Shown: positions 7,570 through 13,736 of the stretch, in pieces
How the letters are laid out: the number at the start of each line of letters is the position of its first letter
How positions within the stretch are numbered: position 1 is the stretch's first letter
DNA from: Candidatus Omnitrophota bacterium
GTDB taxonomy: Bacteria; Omnitrophota; Gorgyraeia; JABMRJ01
Length of the DNA: 36,435 nt
Assembly: GCA_013202745.1 (NCBI GenBank)
Contig: JABMRJ010000115.1
Span: 1 to 36,435, forward strand
Reading direction: 5' to 3'
Notes under the pieces: generated by a model
The model's database searches: none
Told to the model about the DNA's origin: nothing
What the model saw: only the letters and a program-made list of their open reading frames with translations
Position numbers and translations under genes: made by a program

Positions 7570-8065
7570 TTACAAGCTCCAGCCTTGAGCTTCTTGATAT
7601 GTCTCCAGGCGATGTTATATCCGCCTCCGATATATCCGGTACAATATCGAGGCCGCCGCCTTCCCGGAAGGCCTCATAACACAACTCGGAGCAGAAATAA
7701 TCTCTATCCTTCTGCCACTTGTTGGCAGCATGTTTTAGTGGAAGTCTCATCTTCACAAGTAATTTCAAAAGCCCAAGGAATATCACGCCCCATACATCGT
7801 AGTTGCTGTTTAGCCTGCTTACGAGATACGATATTACACCATTGAGGTCATAACCGTCTTTTATCCTGTAAACATCGTACTTCTCTTTTATCTGCCTTAT
7901 ATCCCGGGCCCTCACCCCGCCCCTCGTCAAGGCCTCTATCGCCAGGTTGATTTCCGGAGATACGCATACAGCCACGTGCGAATACCTGCTGTTCGTCCCC
8001 CACGCGATCAGCCGCGATAAAAGCTCCTTCTCGGCTTTGAATAATAGGATGTCACCCGGTTTCAT
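7562..8065 (-). CDS. YiiX/NlpC-type permuted papain-fold protein
   Basis: A 167-residue protein of the circularly permuted NlpC/P60 (YiiX/YebB, DUF830-like) type. It opens with MKPGDILLF, then RYSHVAVCV with catalytic His30, an acidic residue in AIEALTRGGV, and the nucleophile Cys125 in YFCSELCYEAF. Known members are thought to act as amidases, thioesterases or acyltransferases on lipid-like or peptide substrates. There is no signal peptide, so it probably acts in the cytoplasm or at the membrane. It is the first gene of the five-gene cassette and overlaps the next by 8 bp. Its ribosome site (AGGCAG) is weak, and a repeat palindrome lies 34 bp upstream. Confidence 0.82.
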   Translation of the reverse strand: MKPGDILLFKAEKELLSRLIAWGTNSRYSHVAVCVSPEINLAIEALTRGGVRARDIRQIKEKYDVYRIKDGYDLNGVISYLVSRLNSNYDVWGVIFLGLLKLLVKMRLPLKHAANKWQKDRDYFCSELCYEAFREGGGLDIVPDISEADITSPGDISRSSRLELVNE

Positions 8066-8098
8066 ACGCTCTGCCTGTTGCCCTCAAATAACACGCTG

Positions 8099-8125
8099 CT
8101 AACCTGGCATATCTAACCAGGTTAG
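8099..8125. repeat. Solo terminal palindrome of the interspersed repeat
   Basis: CTAACCTGG, a 9-nt spacer and CCAGGTTAG. This is the same terminal palindrome as in the ~110-bp repeat copies but without the rest of the element, and its arms pair over 9 bp against 8 bp in the full copies. It lies just upstream of the YiiX-type gene and could influence its transcription. Confidence 0.75.
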
Positions 8126-8185
8126 ATTTTCATTTTTGACCTGCCCTCTATTCTCTCCCAGAAAATCAAAGGATTAGTCTTTCAA

Positions 8186-8437
8186 CTAGAGTTCCTTTTT
8201 CTCCCAAATTTCATACCATACATCACGAGTAATTTCCGACACATCTCTACCAAGAATATCTTTTGCTGCATCTTTAGCTATCACTTCCATAGATGCAACA
8301 TAACTTTGTCCATGGCCGGCATCAATTCGTTTTACATGGTAGGTTCTTTCTCCATCGCGGCTCTTCACAGTTTTCTCATTTATTTCCGGCTCTGCCTCGC
8401 TCCTCTTTGCTTGCCTTGGTCTGGGAATACGATCCAT
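8186..8437 (-). CDS. Small hypothetical protein with LGRDVS motif
   Basis: An 83-residue protein with a charged N-terminus (MDRIPRPRQAKRSEAEPE) and a C-terminal part containing AAKDILGRDVSEITRDVWYEIW. A GGGGGTGAG ribosome site precedes the ATG at 8437. The LGRDVS segment recurs in the otherwise different protein at 9406-9783, which may indicate a common interaction motif or ancestry. No recognised family. It is probably expressed alone, because repeat copies lie on both sides. Confidence 0.55.
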   Translation of the reverse strand: MDRIPRPRQAKRSEAEPEINEKTVKSRDGERTYHVKRIDAGHGQSYVASMEVIAKDAAKDILGRDVSEITRDVWYEIWEKKEL

Positions 8438-8486
8438 AAAAACTCACCCCCTTGTGTTTTCGCTCGTTTTCTTATGTGTGTATCCT

Positions 8487-8532
8487 GGGGACAGGTCTTA
8501 CCTCAAGAAGTGGCTCCTTCGGACCTGTCCCC
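8487..8532. repeat. Central inverted repeat of the interspersed family (partial copy)
   Basis: GGGGACAGGTC (8487-8497) and GACCTGTCCCC (8522-8532) form a perfect 11-bp inverted repeat. It encloses the family's conserved TTACCTCAAGAAGTGGCTCC core. The outer parts found in full copies are missing. Confidence 0.85.
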
Positions 8533-8595
8533 TGTTATCCTAGGTACTAAATCTTATTTTTGATAAATGACTTCCTGAACCGTCACGGACTTTTC

Positions 8596-8883
8596 TTAAG
8601 GCTTTAACCATCTATCATTAAATCTATCTCTGAAATCATCGATTACTTCTTCAAAGCGAGTAAAACCCTCCGTTCTCATTTGTCTTGCAAACTCTGTGCT
8701 TTTTTCAGTTCCCACTATAGCCGACCAATAATAACTTACCATTCCTTCCGGATCCAAATTATTAAGACGCATAATAGTATATCTAACACCCTTTTTCAAA
8801 CTTTCAGAGGCGGTTGACGATGTTAGTATAGGTTCAAAAACATTTTGTGATAAAAAATCCATAATTTCCTGTTCTTTTGTCAT
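8596..8883 (-). CDS. Small hypothetical protein
   Basis: A 95-residue protein starting MTKEQEIMDFLSQ. I chose the ATG at 8883 because a GGAGGA ribosome site lies just upstream. The frame is open further upstream only because it runs into a repeat copy, so the longer version is not credible. It looks mostly helical, with an acidic C-terminal part (EVIDDFRDRFNDRW). It looks like a small accessory-region protein; no family recognised. Confidence 0.55.
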   Translation of the reverse strand: MTKEQEIMDFLSQNVFEPILTSSTASESLKKGVRYTIMRLNNLDPEGMVSYYWSAIVGTEKSTEFARQMRTEGFTRFEEVIDDFRDRFNDRWLKP

Positions 8884-8916
8884 ATATAAAATCCTCCTAC
8901 TATTTGCCCTAGGATC

Positions 8917-9069
8917 TTTGGGGGCGGTTCTCGGGGTACCAGGTCTTACCTCAAGAAGCATGCCCTGAGCAAGCGAGGTGCAAAGCACCTAGCGCGTCGA
9001 AGGGTGGCTCCTTCGGATCTGTCCCCTATTTTCACATACTGCTAACCTGCCAAATCTAACCAGGTTAGA
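8917..9069 (-). repeat. Interspersed ~110-bp palindromic repeat, long copy 2
   Basis: Starts TTTGGGGGCGGTTCTCGGGG. It carries an insert containing AGGTGC-AAA-GCACCT, a small hairpin, between AAGAAG and GGCTCCTTCGG, and ends in CTAACCTG/CAGGTTAG at 9042-9068. The insert position is the same as in the copy at 849, but its sequence differs. Confidence 0.85.
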
Positions 9070-9109
9070 TGTTTATTTATAAGGTAAAACCTGCCAAGTT
9101 ATTGAAGTT

Positions 9110-9358
9110 TTAATGCTTCAGTAATATTACTAACAAAGTTACGACAACCAATGCATACGTAGCATATACCAAATTACGCATTTGCCTGACCGTGTCATCC
9201 TGATACTTCTTCTGACTCTCTATCAATTCTTTGTTCAATTCTAATTTTAAGTATTCCTGAAGTAATATGAACTCTGGCGAAAGGGGCGTTCCCCTATGTC
9301 TAACTAACTCGTTCGCTATATATTCTGACCCCTTACCTATATAATCATTGGGTTTCAT
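9110..9358 (-). CDS. Small tail-anchored membrane protein, unknown
   Basis: An 82-residue protein with a mixed N-terminal part, a charged helix (LNKELIESQKKYQDDTVRQMR) and a single C-terminal hydrophobic segment (YALVVVTLLVILL), so it is probably tail-anchored in the inner membrane. The ATG at 9358 has an AGGGAGA ribosome site. It lies 47 bp after the 9406-9783 gene and may be co-transcribed with it. No family recognised. Confidence 0.5.
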   Translation of the reverse strand: MKPNDYIGKGSEYIANELVRHRGTPLSPEFILLQEYLKLELNKELIESQKKYQDDTVRQMRNLVYATYALVVVTLLVILLKH

Positions 9359-9405
9359 CTCTAATCTCCCTGCATTATTCTTTGGCTATCTGTCTACCAT
9401 AAAGC

Positions 9406-9783
9406 TTAATGTTTTGACCAGTAATCGTAAACTCTACTGACTTCTCTAACCCAACACTTTGTCTTATCAGAAACATCCCTACCCAAAACTTCCGCATAGT
9501 CAAAAAACCCTTGGCCAGGTTCCCTATCTCCTGTTTTATGAACGACAAGCGCGGATAACATACCGCGACCAGCTTTGTCTTCAGCAAGAGATATTTCACC
9601 CAACATTTCAGCCATAATGCTACGGTGGTCTATCTCTTCTATATTGAGTTTTAGTGATTTAACTTTCTTAAGTAACTCAGAATAAGTTATCATATTTTCT
9701 CGTTTAGCCTGTTCGATAATAGCGATTCTCATTTCTTCTTTAGTGCACTCCCACGATTTACGCTTGATGTCCGTTTTTTTCAT
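9406..9783 (-). CDS. Conserved hypothetical protein (MLGEIS.AE...GRGMLSALVV type)
   Basis: A 125-residue protein whose central part, MLGEISLAEDKAGRGMLSALVVHK...PGQGFF, matches a pattern I recall from a widespread but uncharacterised family in bacterial accessory regions (E...GRPMLS..VV....G.PG.GFF). The C-terminal LGRDVS motif is shared with the 83-residue protein at 8186. The ATG has AGCAGGAG upstream. It probably follows the 9797-10135 gene in one transcript, with a 13-bp gap. Cytoplasmic; role unknown. Confidence 0.6.
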   Translation of the reverse strand: MKKTDIKRKSWECTKEEMRIAIIEQAKRENMITYSELLKKVKSLKLNIEEIDHRSIMAEMLGEISLAEDKAGRGMLSALVVHKTGDREPGQGFFDYAEVLGRDVSDKTKCWVREVSRVYDYWSKH

Positions 9784-9796
9784 AATTTTCTCCTGC

Positions 9797-10135
9797 TTAA
9801 ACTGCTCCTTTACTTCGGGGTCTTAATTCTATCCACCATATACCGCTACCCTCATCAGCTGTACCACAACCATCATACCCACCAAATAGAAAATATTCTC
9901 CTGCTTTATTTTGATATAACACAAAATGAGCTTTACCTTTGGGCTTGTGACTAAATTCGTAAAACCCCTTGTAATTTATACCATCATTGCTTTCTAATGT
10001 GGCTATGTGAAGCTTATCGTCTTGAACAAAATCAAAAGTAATTCTACTTTCTGATACATTAGCTTTGCTGATTTTCCCACTACCAATAATTTTTCCTTCT
10101 TCGTTCGTAAAAGTACCTTCGCCAGTAAATTGCAT
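9797..10135 (-). CDS. Hypothetical beta-rich small protein
   Basis: A 112-residue protein that opens with MQFTGEGTFTNEEGKIIGSG and is rich in glycine, aromatic residues and beta-strand patterns (FVLYQNKAGEYFLFGGYDG). It resembles a small single-domain beta-barrel. The ATG at 10135 has a good GGAGAG ribosome site, and a promoter plus terminator-like leader lies upstream. Its last 17 bp, spanning the stop codon, are repeated exactly at 10763-10779. No family recognised. Confidence 0.5.
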   Translation of the reverse strand: MQFTGEGTFTNEEGKIIGSGKISKANVSESRITFDFVQDDKLHIATLESNDGINYKGFYEFSHKPKGKAHFVLYQNKAGEYFLFGGYDGCGTADEGSGIWWIELRPRSKGAV

Positions 10136-10149
10136 GCCTGTCTCTCCTT

Positions 10150-10184
10150 AAAACAAAAAGCAACCCCGCTTTCTACAGGATTGC
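10150..10184 (-). terminator. Terminator-like hairpin in the 5' leader of the 9797-10135 gene
   Basis: In the minus-strand RNA, GCAAUCC pairs with GGGUUGC (7 bp with one U-G wobble), followed by UUUUUGUUUU. On the plus strand the same position would be a C-A mismatch, so the element is built for the minus transcript. It lies between the promoter at 10233-10261 and the ribosome site, which suggests attenuation. Confidence 0.5.
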
Positions 10185-10232
10185 TTACGCTTGTATCTCC
10201 ATATTCATATACCACCTCATTGTGGTAGATAT

Positions 10233-10261
10233 ATTATATAACCATGTTAGCATACAGGCAA
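10233..10261 (-). promoter_or_regulatory. Promoter for the 10135-to-9110 gene run
   Basis: TTGCCT (complement of 10256-10261) and TATAAT (complement of 10233-10238) are separated by 17 nt on the minus strand. A small palindrome ACCAC-N6-GTGGT at 10211-10226 lies just downstream of the predicted start site and could be an operator. Confidence 0.6.
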
Positions 10262-10287
10262 GATTTTACTTAGTAGAATCGCATTTC

Positions 10288-10737
10288 TCACTCGCTCGCC
10301 CTTATAGATGGTGTTTCATTCGCGTAAACGATTTTAGAAACCTTTTCTTTGTTAATCTTGTAAATGTAATCAGATAGTTGCAATGCCCCTAAGCATAAAA
10401 AAAGAGCGAAAGAAATACCCAACACTATACCACGCTTACTGAATTCGAAATTTAGTCCACGTTGCGTAGCCATATTGTTTGCTTGAGCCATTAAGGATAA
10501 AAGTAGTAGTATGCCCCCTACAAGAGTATCGGCGCTTTGGCGGCAAAAGGAATCTGCGAGACTCACACTAAACCCACCAAAACCGGATCCTGATAATGCA
10601 ACTATCTTTTCAGGGGTAAGGCCAAGACCGCTTTTTATTAAGAAATATGTTGAAATTCCAGTAAGAGCTATTGGTAGAGTACTTTTGAATGCCACAAAAA
10701 TAAACTTAATATCCTTTGTAAGAGCTTCTTTATCCAT
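10288..10737 (-). CDS. Multi-span membrane protein, unknown
   Basis: A 149-residue protein with about three or four hydrophobic segments (FIFVAFKSTLPIALTGISTYF, a Gly-rich segment near GGFSVSLA, LVGGILLLLSLMA and IVLGISFALFLCLGALQL). I chose the ATG at 10737 because AGGTGG sits at good spacing; a TTG at 10758 would include the ribosome site. No family recognised. It lies between small hypothetical genes and the transposase unit. Confidence 0.5.
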   Translation of the reverse strand: MDKEALTKDIKFIFVAFKSTLPIALTGISTYFLIKSGLGLTPEKIVALSGSGFGGFSVSLADSFCRQSADTLVGGILLLLSLMAQANNMATQRGLNFEFSKRGIVLGISFALFLCLGALQLSDYIYKINKEKVSKIVYANETPSIRASE

Positions 10738-10763
10738 ATACCACCTGCTCTTTGACAAATTAC

Positions 10764-10868
10764 TTAAACTGCTCCTTTATTTTTAGGAATACTAAAGACC
10801 TTTCCATGACCATCTATAAAGGCGACCATTTCTATCAGCCCAAAACATGCGTTGTGCTTGATATCCAT
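10764..10868 (-). CDS. Short ORF or gene remnant (34 aa)
   Basis: Reads MDIKHNACFGLIEMVAFIDG... and ends KNKGAV. Its last 17 bp including the stop are identical to the end of the 9797-10135 gene (ending RSKGAV). No clear ribosome site is seen and the ORF starts at the edge of the transposase unit, so a 5'-truncated gene is as likely as a real peptide. Confidence 0.25.
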   Translation of the reverse strand: MDIKHNACFGLIEMVAFIDGHGKVFSIPKNKGAV

Positions 10869-10872
10869 GAGT

Positions 10873-11553
10873 TAGTAGCTCAGATCTAGATCCCTTTTAA
10901 TGTAACTTCTTCTAAATAAGCAAATTACATCATTTGGCTATGTATTTGTCCGTAATATGATCTTCCTCGTCTTTTAGATATACTTTAGCCGATGAATATG
11001 GGTAATCTTCGGCTTCTCTTATTATATTAGCCCTTATCGGGTTTTGCAAGATATAGTTAATTCTGGTCATGAGGGCTTGTTCATCCCTTAAGATAGTATC
11101 ATAGAATCGATTTTGCCATATTGGACCGCTTTTATATGTGAGATTATTATGTGTTCTAGCAAAAGATCCTTTGATATGCTTCATTATCTGGGAAATATTG
11201 TACTTTTTAAGATGCGGCTGTATTATTACATGCAGGTGCTCAGGCATTATACAATAACAATAAAGGCTAAACCTTAATATGTATCTGTAATACCCAAGGG
11301 TGCTTAATAGGCAATCTGCTGCTTTTTTGCCTTTAAATATGGGCCGTCTTGCATAGGCATTACATGTGATATTGTATACAGCATTGGGTTCATAATATCT
11401 TCTTATCTTGGACATAATAAAATCCTCCCTTTACTTAAGTAGACACAAAAAATGAGGATTTTATTACAATTATTTAAAAAAAGTATCGCTGATTTACGTA
11501 AGAGGTGATTTTATGGAGAGTTACGAGAAGGAGGATCTAGATCTGAGTTACTA
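10873..11553 (-). mobile_element. Y1/REP-type transposase unit bounded by 21-bp inverted repeats
   Basis: The repeat at 10873-10893 and the reverse complement of 11533-11553 match at 20 of 21 positions, with core CTCAGATCTAGATCC. Both are followed inward by 8 nt and a shared GTAACT. Each contains a near-palindrome GGATCTAGATCT next to GTAG or GTAA, the kind of tetranucleotide found beside REP hairpins. The unit is 681 bp and carries one gene. Families of IS200/IS605 type have hairpin ends, not true terminal inverted repeats; an inverted pair of REP-like ends around the gene fits a RAYT locus. Confidence 0.65.
10930..11415 (-). CDS. REP-associated Y1 (HUH) tyrosine transposase
   Basis: A 161-residue Y1 transposase of the RAYT/TnpA-REP type. 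The HUH metal site is MPEHLHVI (His60, His62) and the catalytic tyrosine is Tyr121 in RINYILQNPIRA. WQNRFYDTILRDE and the EDYPYSSAKVY segment near the C-terminus are typical of RAYTs. These single-strand nickases are usually single-copy genes linked to REP palindromes. The gene appears intact and has a GGAGG ribosome site before the ATG at 11415. The 110-bp repeats elsewhere in the window do not share its end sequences, so this enzyme may not be what spread them. Confidence 0.88.
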   Translation of the reverse strand: MSKIRRYYEPNAVYNITCNAYARRPIFKGKKAADCLLSTLGYYRYILRFSLYCYCIMPEHLHVIIQPHLKKYNISQIMKHIKGSFARTHNNLTYKSGPIWQNRFYDTILRDEQALMTRINYILQNPIRANIIREAEDYPYSSAKVYLKDEEDHITDKYIAK

Positions 11554-11627
11554 TTTCAATAAAACACGCTTTTTTAGCATTTTTTTCAAGCTCAAGTCAG
11601 GACATATCTTTTGTGGACAGAATTAGT

Positions 11628-11656
11628 TAGACAATAATGCTTATAAAGCCTATAAT
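11628..11656 (+). promoter_or_regulatory. Promoter giving a leaderless mRNA for the first nuclease gene
   Basis: TAGACA (11628-11633), a 17-nt spacer and a perfect TATAAT (11651-11656). Only 6 nt separate the -10 from the ATG at 11663, so the expected start site is the A of the ATG. No Shine-Dalgarno sequence is present. Confidence 0.65.
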
Positions 11657-11662
11657 ATTCTT

Positions 11663-13165
11663 ATGCGCACTCTGGAACTTTGGACAGATAGCTTCCATGA
11701 AGGCGAATGGTTCATGCATAATATTAAAAAATTATGTGGAGCATCATCATGCCATTATATTCATAACTTCATACCCTCTTATACCGTAGAATTAGATCCT
11801 GCTAATAACATAGAAATGATAGTATATGGCTCCTATAAATCATGGGAAAATATACCCTCTAAGATAAATACCCTATTAGAGATGGGTAAACCCGATATAA
11901 TACTTTATGAGAGAGAGTCTGATGAAATAATCCTTGCCATAGAAGAAACTGCCGCAGTTCCCACAGGAAACCAAGCCCTACAAAGATGCGAGAGAATTTT
12001 TGGCAGTGCCTATCTAAAAATCCCATTTATTTACCTTTTGCCAGAATACGGCCTTCATAAAGATGGTAATGTCAGAAGAGCTTCTATTTGGCCCACCCTG
12101 TTAGGGTTGAAACTATCTTTGCAGTTTCAGGTCCCATCAATCTCTTTGCTCTATTCTGATATCGATAATCCTGAAGATTACAGTAAGGGTACTGGTCTGG
12201 ATATGCTTTTTCAATACACATACTATCTGATAAAGCAACATCTAGGGGTCATGGATAAAAGCGAATATCAAAAACTCACCGCTCTTACGACGGATATAAT
12301 AACGGAGATGTGTGCCTTCGTCATCAGTCAATTTGATAAGATTATCCGTTTTTTCCCAGATTTATTGCGCTTTAAAAAGAAAGCATTTGCAATCTTGTTG
12401 GCACATCGCATTCTAGATAAAGAATCTAAGGATGTTGATATTACTATTGATAAATTTCTGCTCTGGCCGCTAACAAAAGACAGGGGTATCCCTGCTGAAT
12501 TTAAAGACGTTTCTCTTGGAGCTATAAATAATAATGATTTTTTACTGGCTATAGACGATTGCGTGCGCAAAAACAAGGGCTATGTACTCTCACAGGGAGT
12601 TGGAACAAGACCTCAAAGTAAGAAGGATATCTCCGGATGGTTCAAGATACAATCTGCATTTTCAAAGCAACTTAATCTTCCATATAAAAAGCCTTCCGCT
12701 GACCTTAAAAAAACTGACAAAGGTAACTACCATATTACAACATCAAAAAATATAACATATCTTATAGATGCTCTTGAAGATATCGATAATGCATATGCTG
12801 CTGCTTTCCCACAACATGGATTATCGCTCAATAAGCTTTTAATAAATACGGCGGCCTTGCCTGTCTTTTTGTATATCTGTAATTCTTTAAAGCCGAGAAG
12901 AATGTTTGGAGACCCATTTACGGGTCAATTCGCCGCTTTCGCCAATATTTTTTGCTATAGTGGCACTTACAGAAAAATACGAAATGCTATAATATACCTT
13001 CCCTACCAAAGCGCCGGATGCTTCTACGATAAGGATAAAAAATTGACACGAAACAAGGGTACTGCCATATATTCACTACTGGCAGATATTGTTATATGTA
13101 ACGATGGATATGTAGTATCTTTTCAGGATAAAGGTAAACTGTATGGAAAAGAAAATACCCTATAA
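11663..13165 (+). CDS. Putative restriction endonuclease, large subunit (PD-(D/E)XK-like)
   Basis: A 500-residue protein. Residues 76-110 read KPDIILYERESDEIILAIEET...GNQALQR: a PD motif (77-78) followed after a strand by an acidic pair (94-95), as in PD-(D/E)XK nucleases but with EET in place of ExK. The GNQA.QR segment after the catalytic strand resembles several restriction-type nucleases. It is followed with a 23-bp overlap by a second, smaller nuclease gene and converges on two methyltransferase genes, so restriction is the natural inference. By analogy with enzymes such as BtsI or BsrDI, this could be the recognition-bearing large subunit of a heterodimer. Recognition site unknown. Leaderless start at 11663. 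Confidence 0.65.
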   Translation: MRTLELWTDSFHEGEWFMHNIKKLCGASSCHYIHNFIPSYTVELDPANNIEMIVYGSYKSWENIPSKINTLLEMGKPDIILYERESDEIILAIEETAAVPTGNQALQRCERIFGSAYLKIPFIYLLPEYGLHKDGNVRRASIWPTLLGLKLSLQFQVPSISLLYSDIDNPEDYSKGTGLDMLFQYTYYLIKQHLGVMDKSEYQKLTALTTDIITEMCAFVISQFDKIIRFFPDLLRFKKKAFAILLAHRILDKESKDVDITIDKFLLWPLTKDRGIPAEFKDVSLGAINNNDFLLAIDDCVRKNKGYVLSQGVGTRPQSKKDISGWFKIQSAFSKQLNLPYKKPSADLKKTDKGNYHITTSKNITYLIDALEDIDNAYAAAFPQHGLSLNKLLINTAALPVFLYICNSLKPRRMFGDPFTGQFAAFANIFCYSGTYRKIRNAIIYLPYQSAGCFYDKDKKLTRNKGTAIYSLLADIVICNDGYVVSFQDKGKLYGKENTL

Positions 13166-13736
13166 AATAACCGAGGAAATCGTCAGGTTTGCTTTCGAGG
13201 TCTACATAGGCAGATTCGCAAAAAAATGGTCGATACTTTTTACAAACCCAACAGCCGGACCATGGAAAAAGATTGTACTTAACACAGGAGAGACGTCTAT
13301 GGAAATTGGGCGCTACAAGCGAGAAGAAAAAAGACCAGATTTAATTTTATTCCTTAAGGACCCTGCTATCTGCATAGTTGTCGAAGCTAAGGATGCTTTC
13401 AATAAAATTAACAATGAGGACCAGATTGAAAAAAGTTTTTCGGTCTTCAAAAAAGAGAGGAAGAGAATCCAGGAGCATTCAGCGTTTAATACTTTTATTA
13501 ATAAAGATATACATTTTATAAACTCATACTTATGGTATGACACCACTGCAAAGAATATTGACACTCTTAAGAACAGCTATTTTAGGCAGCATGTAAATGA
13601 GGGCCACCTGCTCTGCATAGTAGGTACAAAAAAAGATGGTAATCTGTGTTTTAAAGGAGAGCTGGTGGCAAAGAATGAAGCATTACTCAATAAAAAAGTT
13701 GCGAAGGCTATAGAAGAGCTTTTTCAAACAAGCTAG
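13143..13736 (+). CDS. PD-(D/E)XK nuclease, probable small subunit of the restriction enzyme
   Basis: A 197-residue protein with a canonical nuclease core: Glu11/Glu12 in an N-terminal helix, then RPDLILF with Asp66, and after one strand VVEAKDAF with Glu81 and Lys83. Its length fits a single catalytic domain without a separate recognition domain. It overlaps the 3' end of the larger nuclease gene by 23 bp, implying coupled translation and probably a complex. Its 3' end also overlaps the convergent methyltransferase gene by 29 bp. No ribosome site is obvious inside the overlap. Confidence 0.75.
   Translation: MEKKIPYKITEEIVRFAFEVYIGRFAKKWSILFTNPTAGPWKKIVLNTGETSMEIGRYKREEKRPDLILFLKDPAICIVVEAKDAFNKINNEDQIEKSFSVFKKERKRIQEHSAFNTFINKDIHFINSYLWYDTTAKNIDTLKNSYFRQHVNEGHLLCIVGTKKDGNLCFKGELVAKNEALLNKKVAKAIEELFQTS

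Noticed and set aside
8884-8988. N-terminal extension of the 95-residue protein
   Set aside because: The extension encodes only the interspersed repeat. An ATG at 8883 with a GGAGGA ribosome site is the better start.
9375-9599. A 74-codon ORF overlapping the 125-residue gene
   Set aside because: It is a frame shadow of the 9406-9783 gene, which has the better ribosome site and a recognisable conserved pattern.
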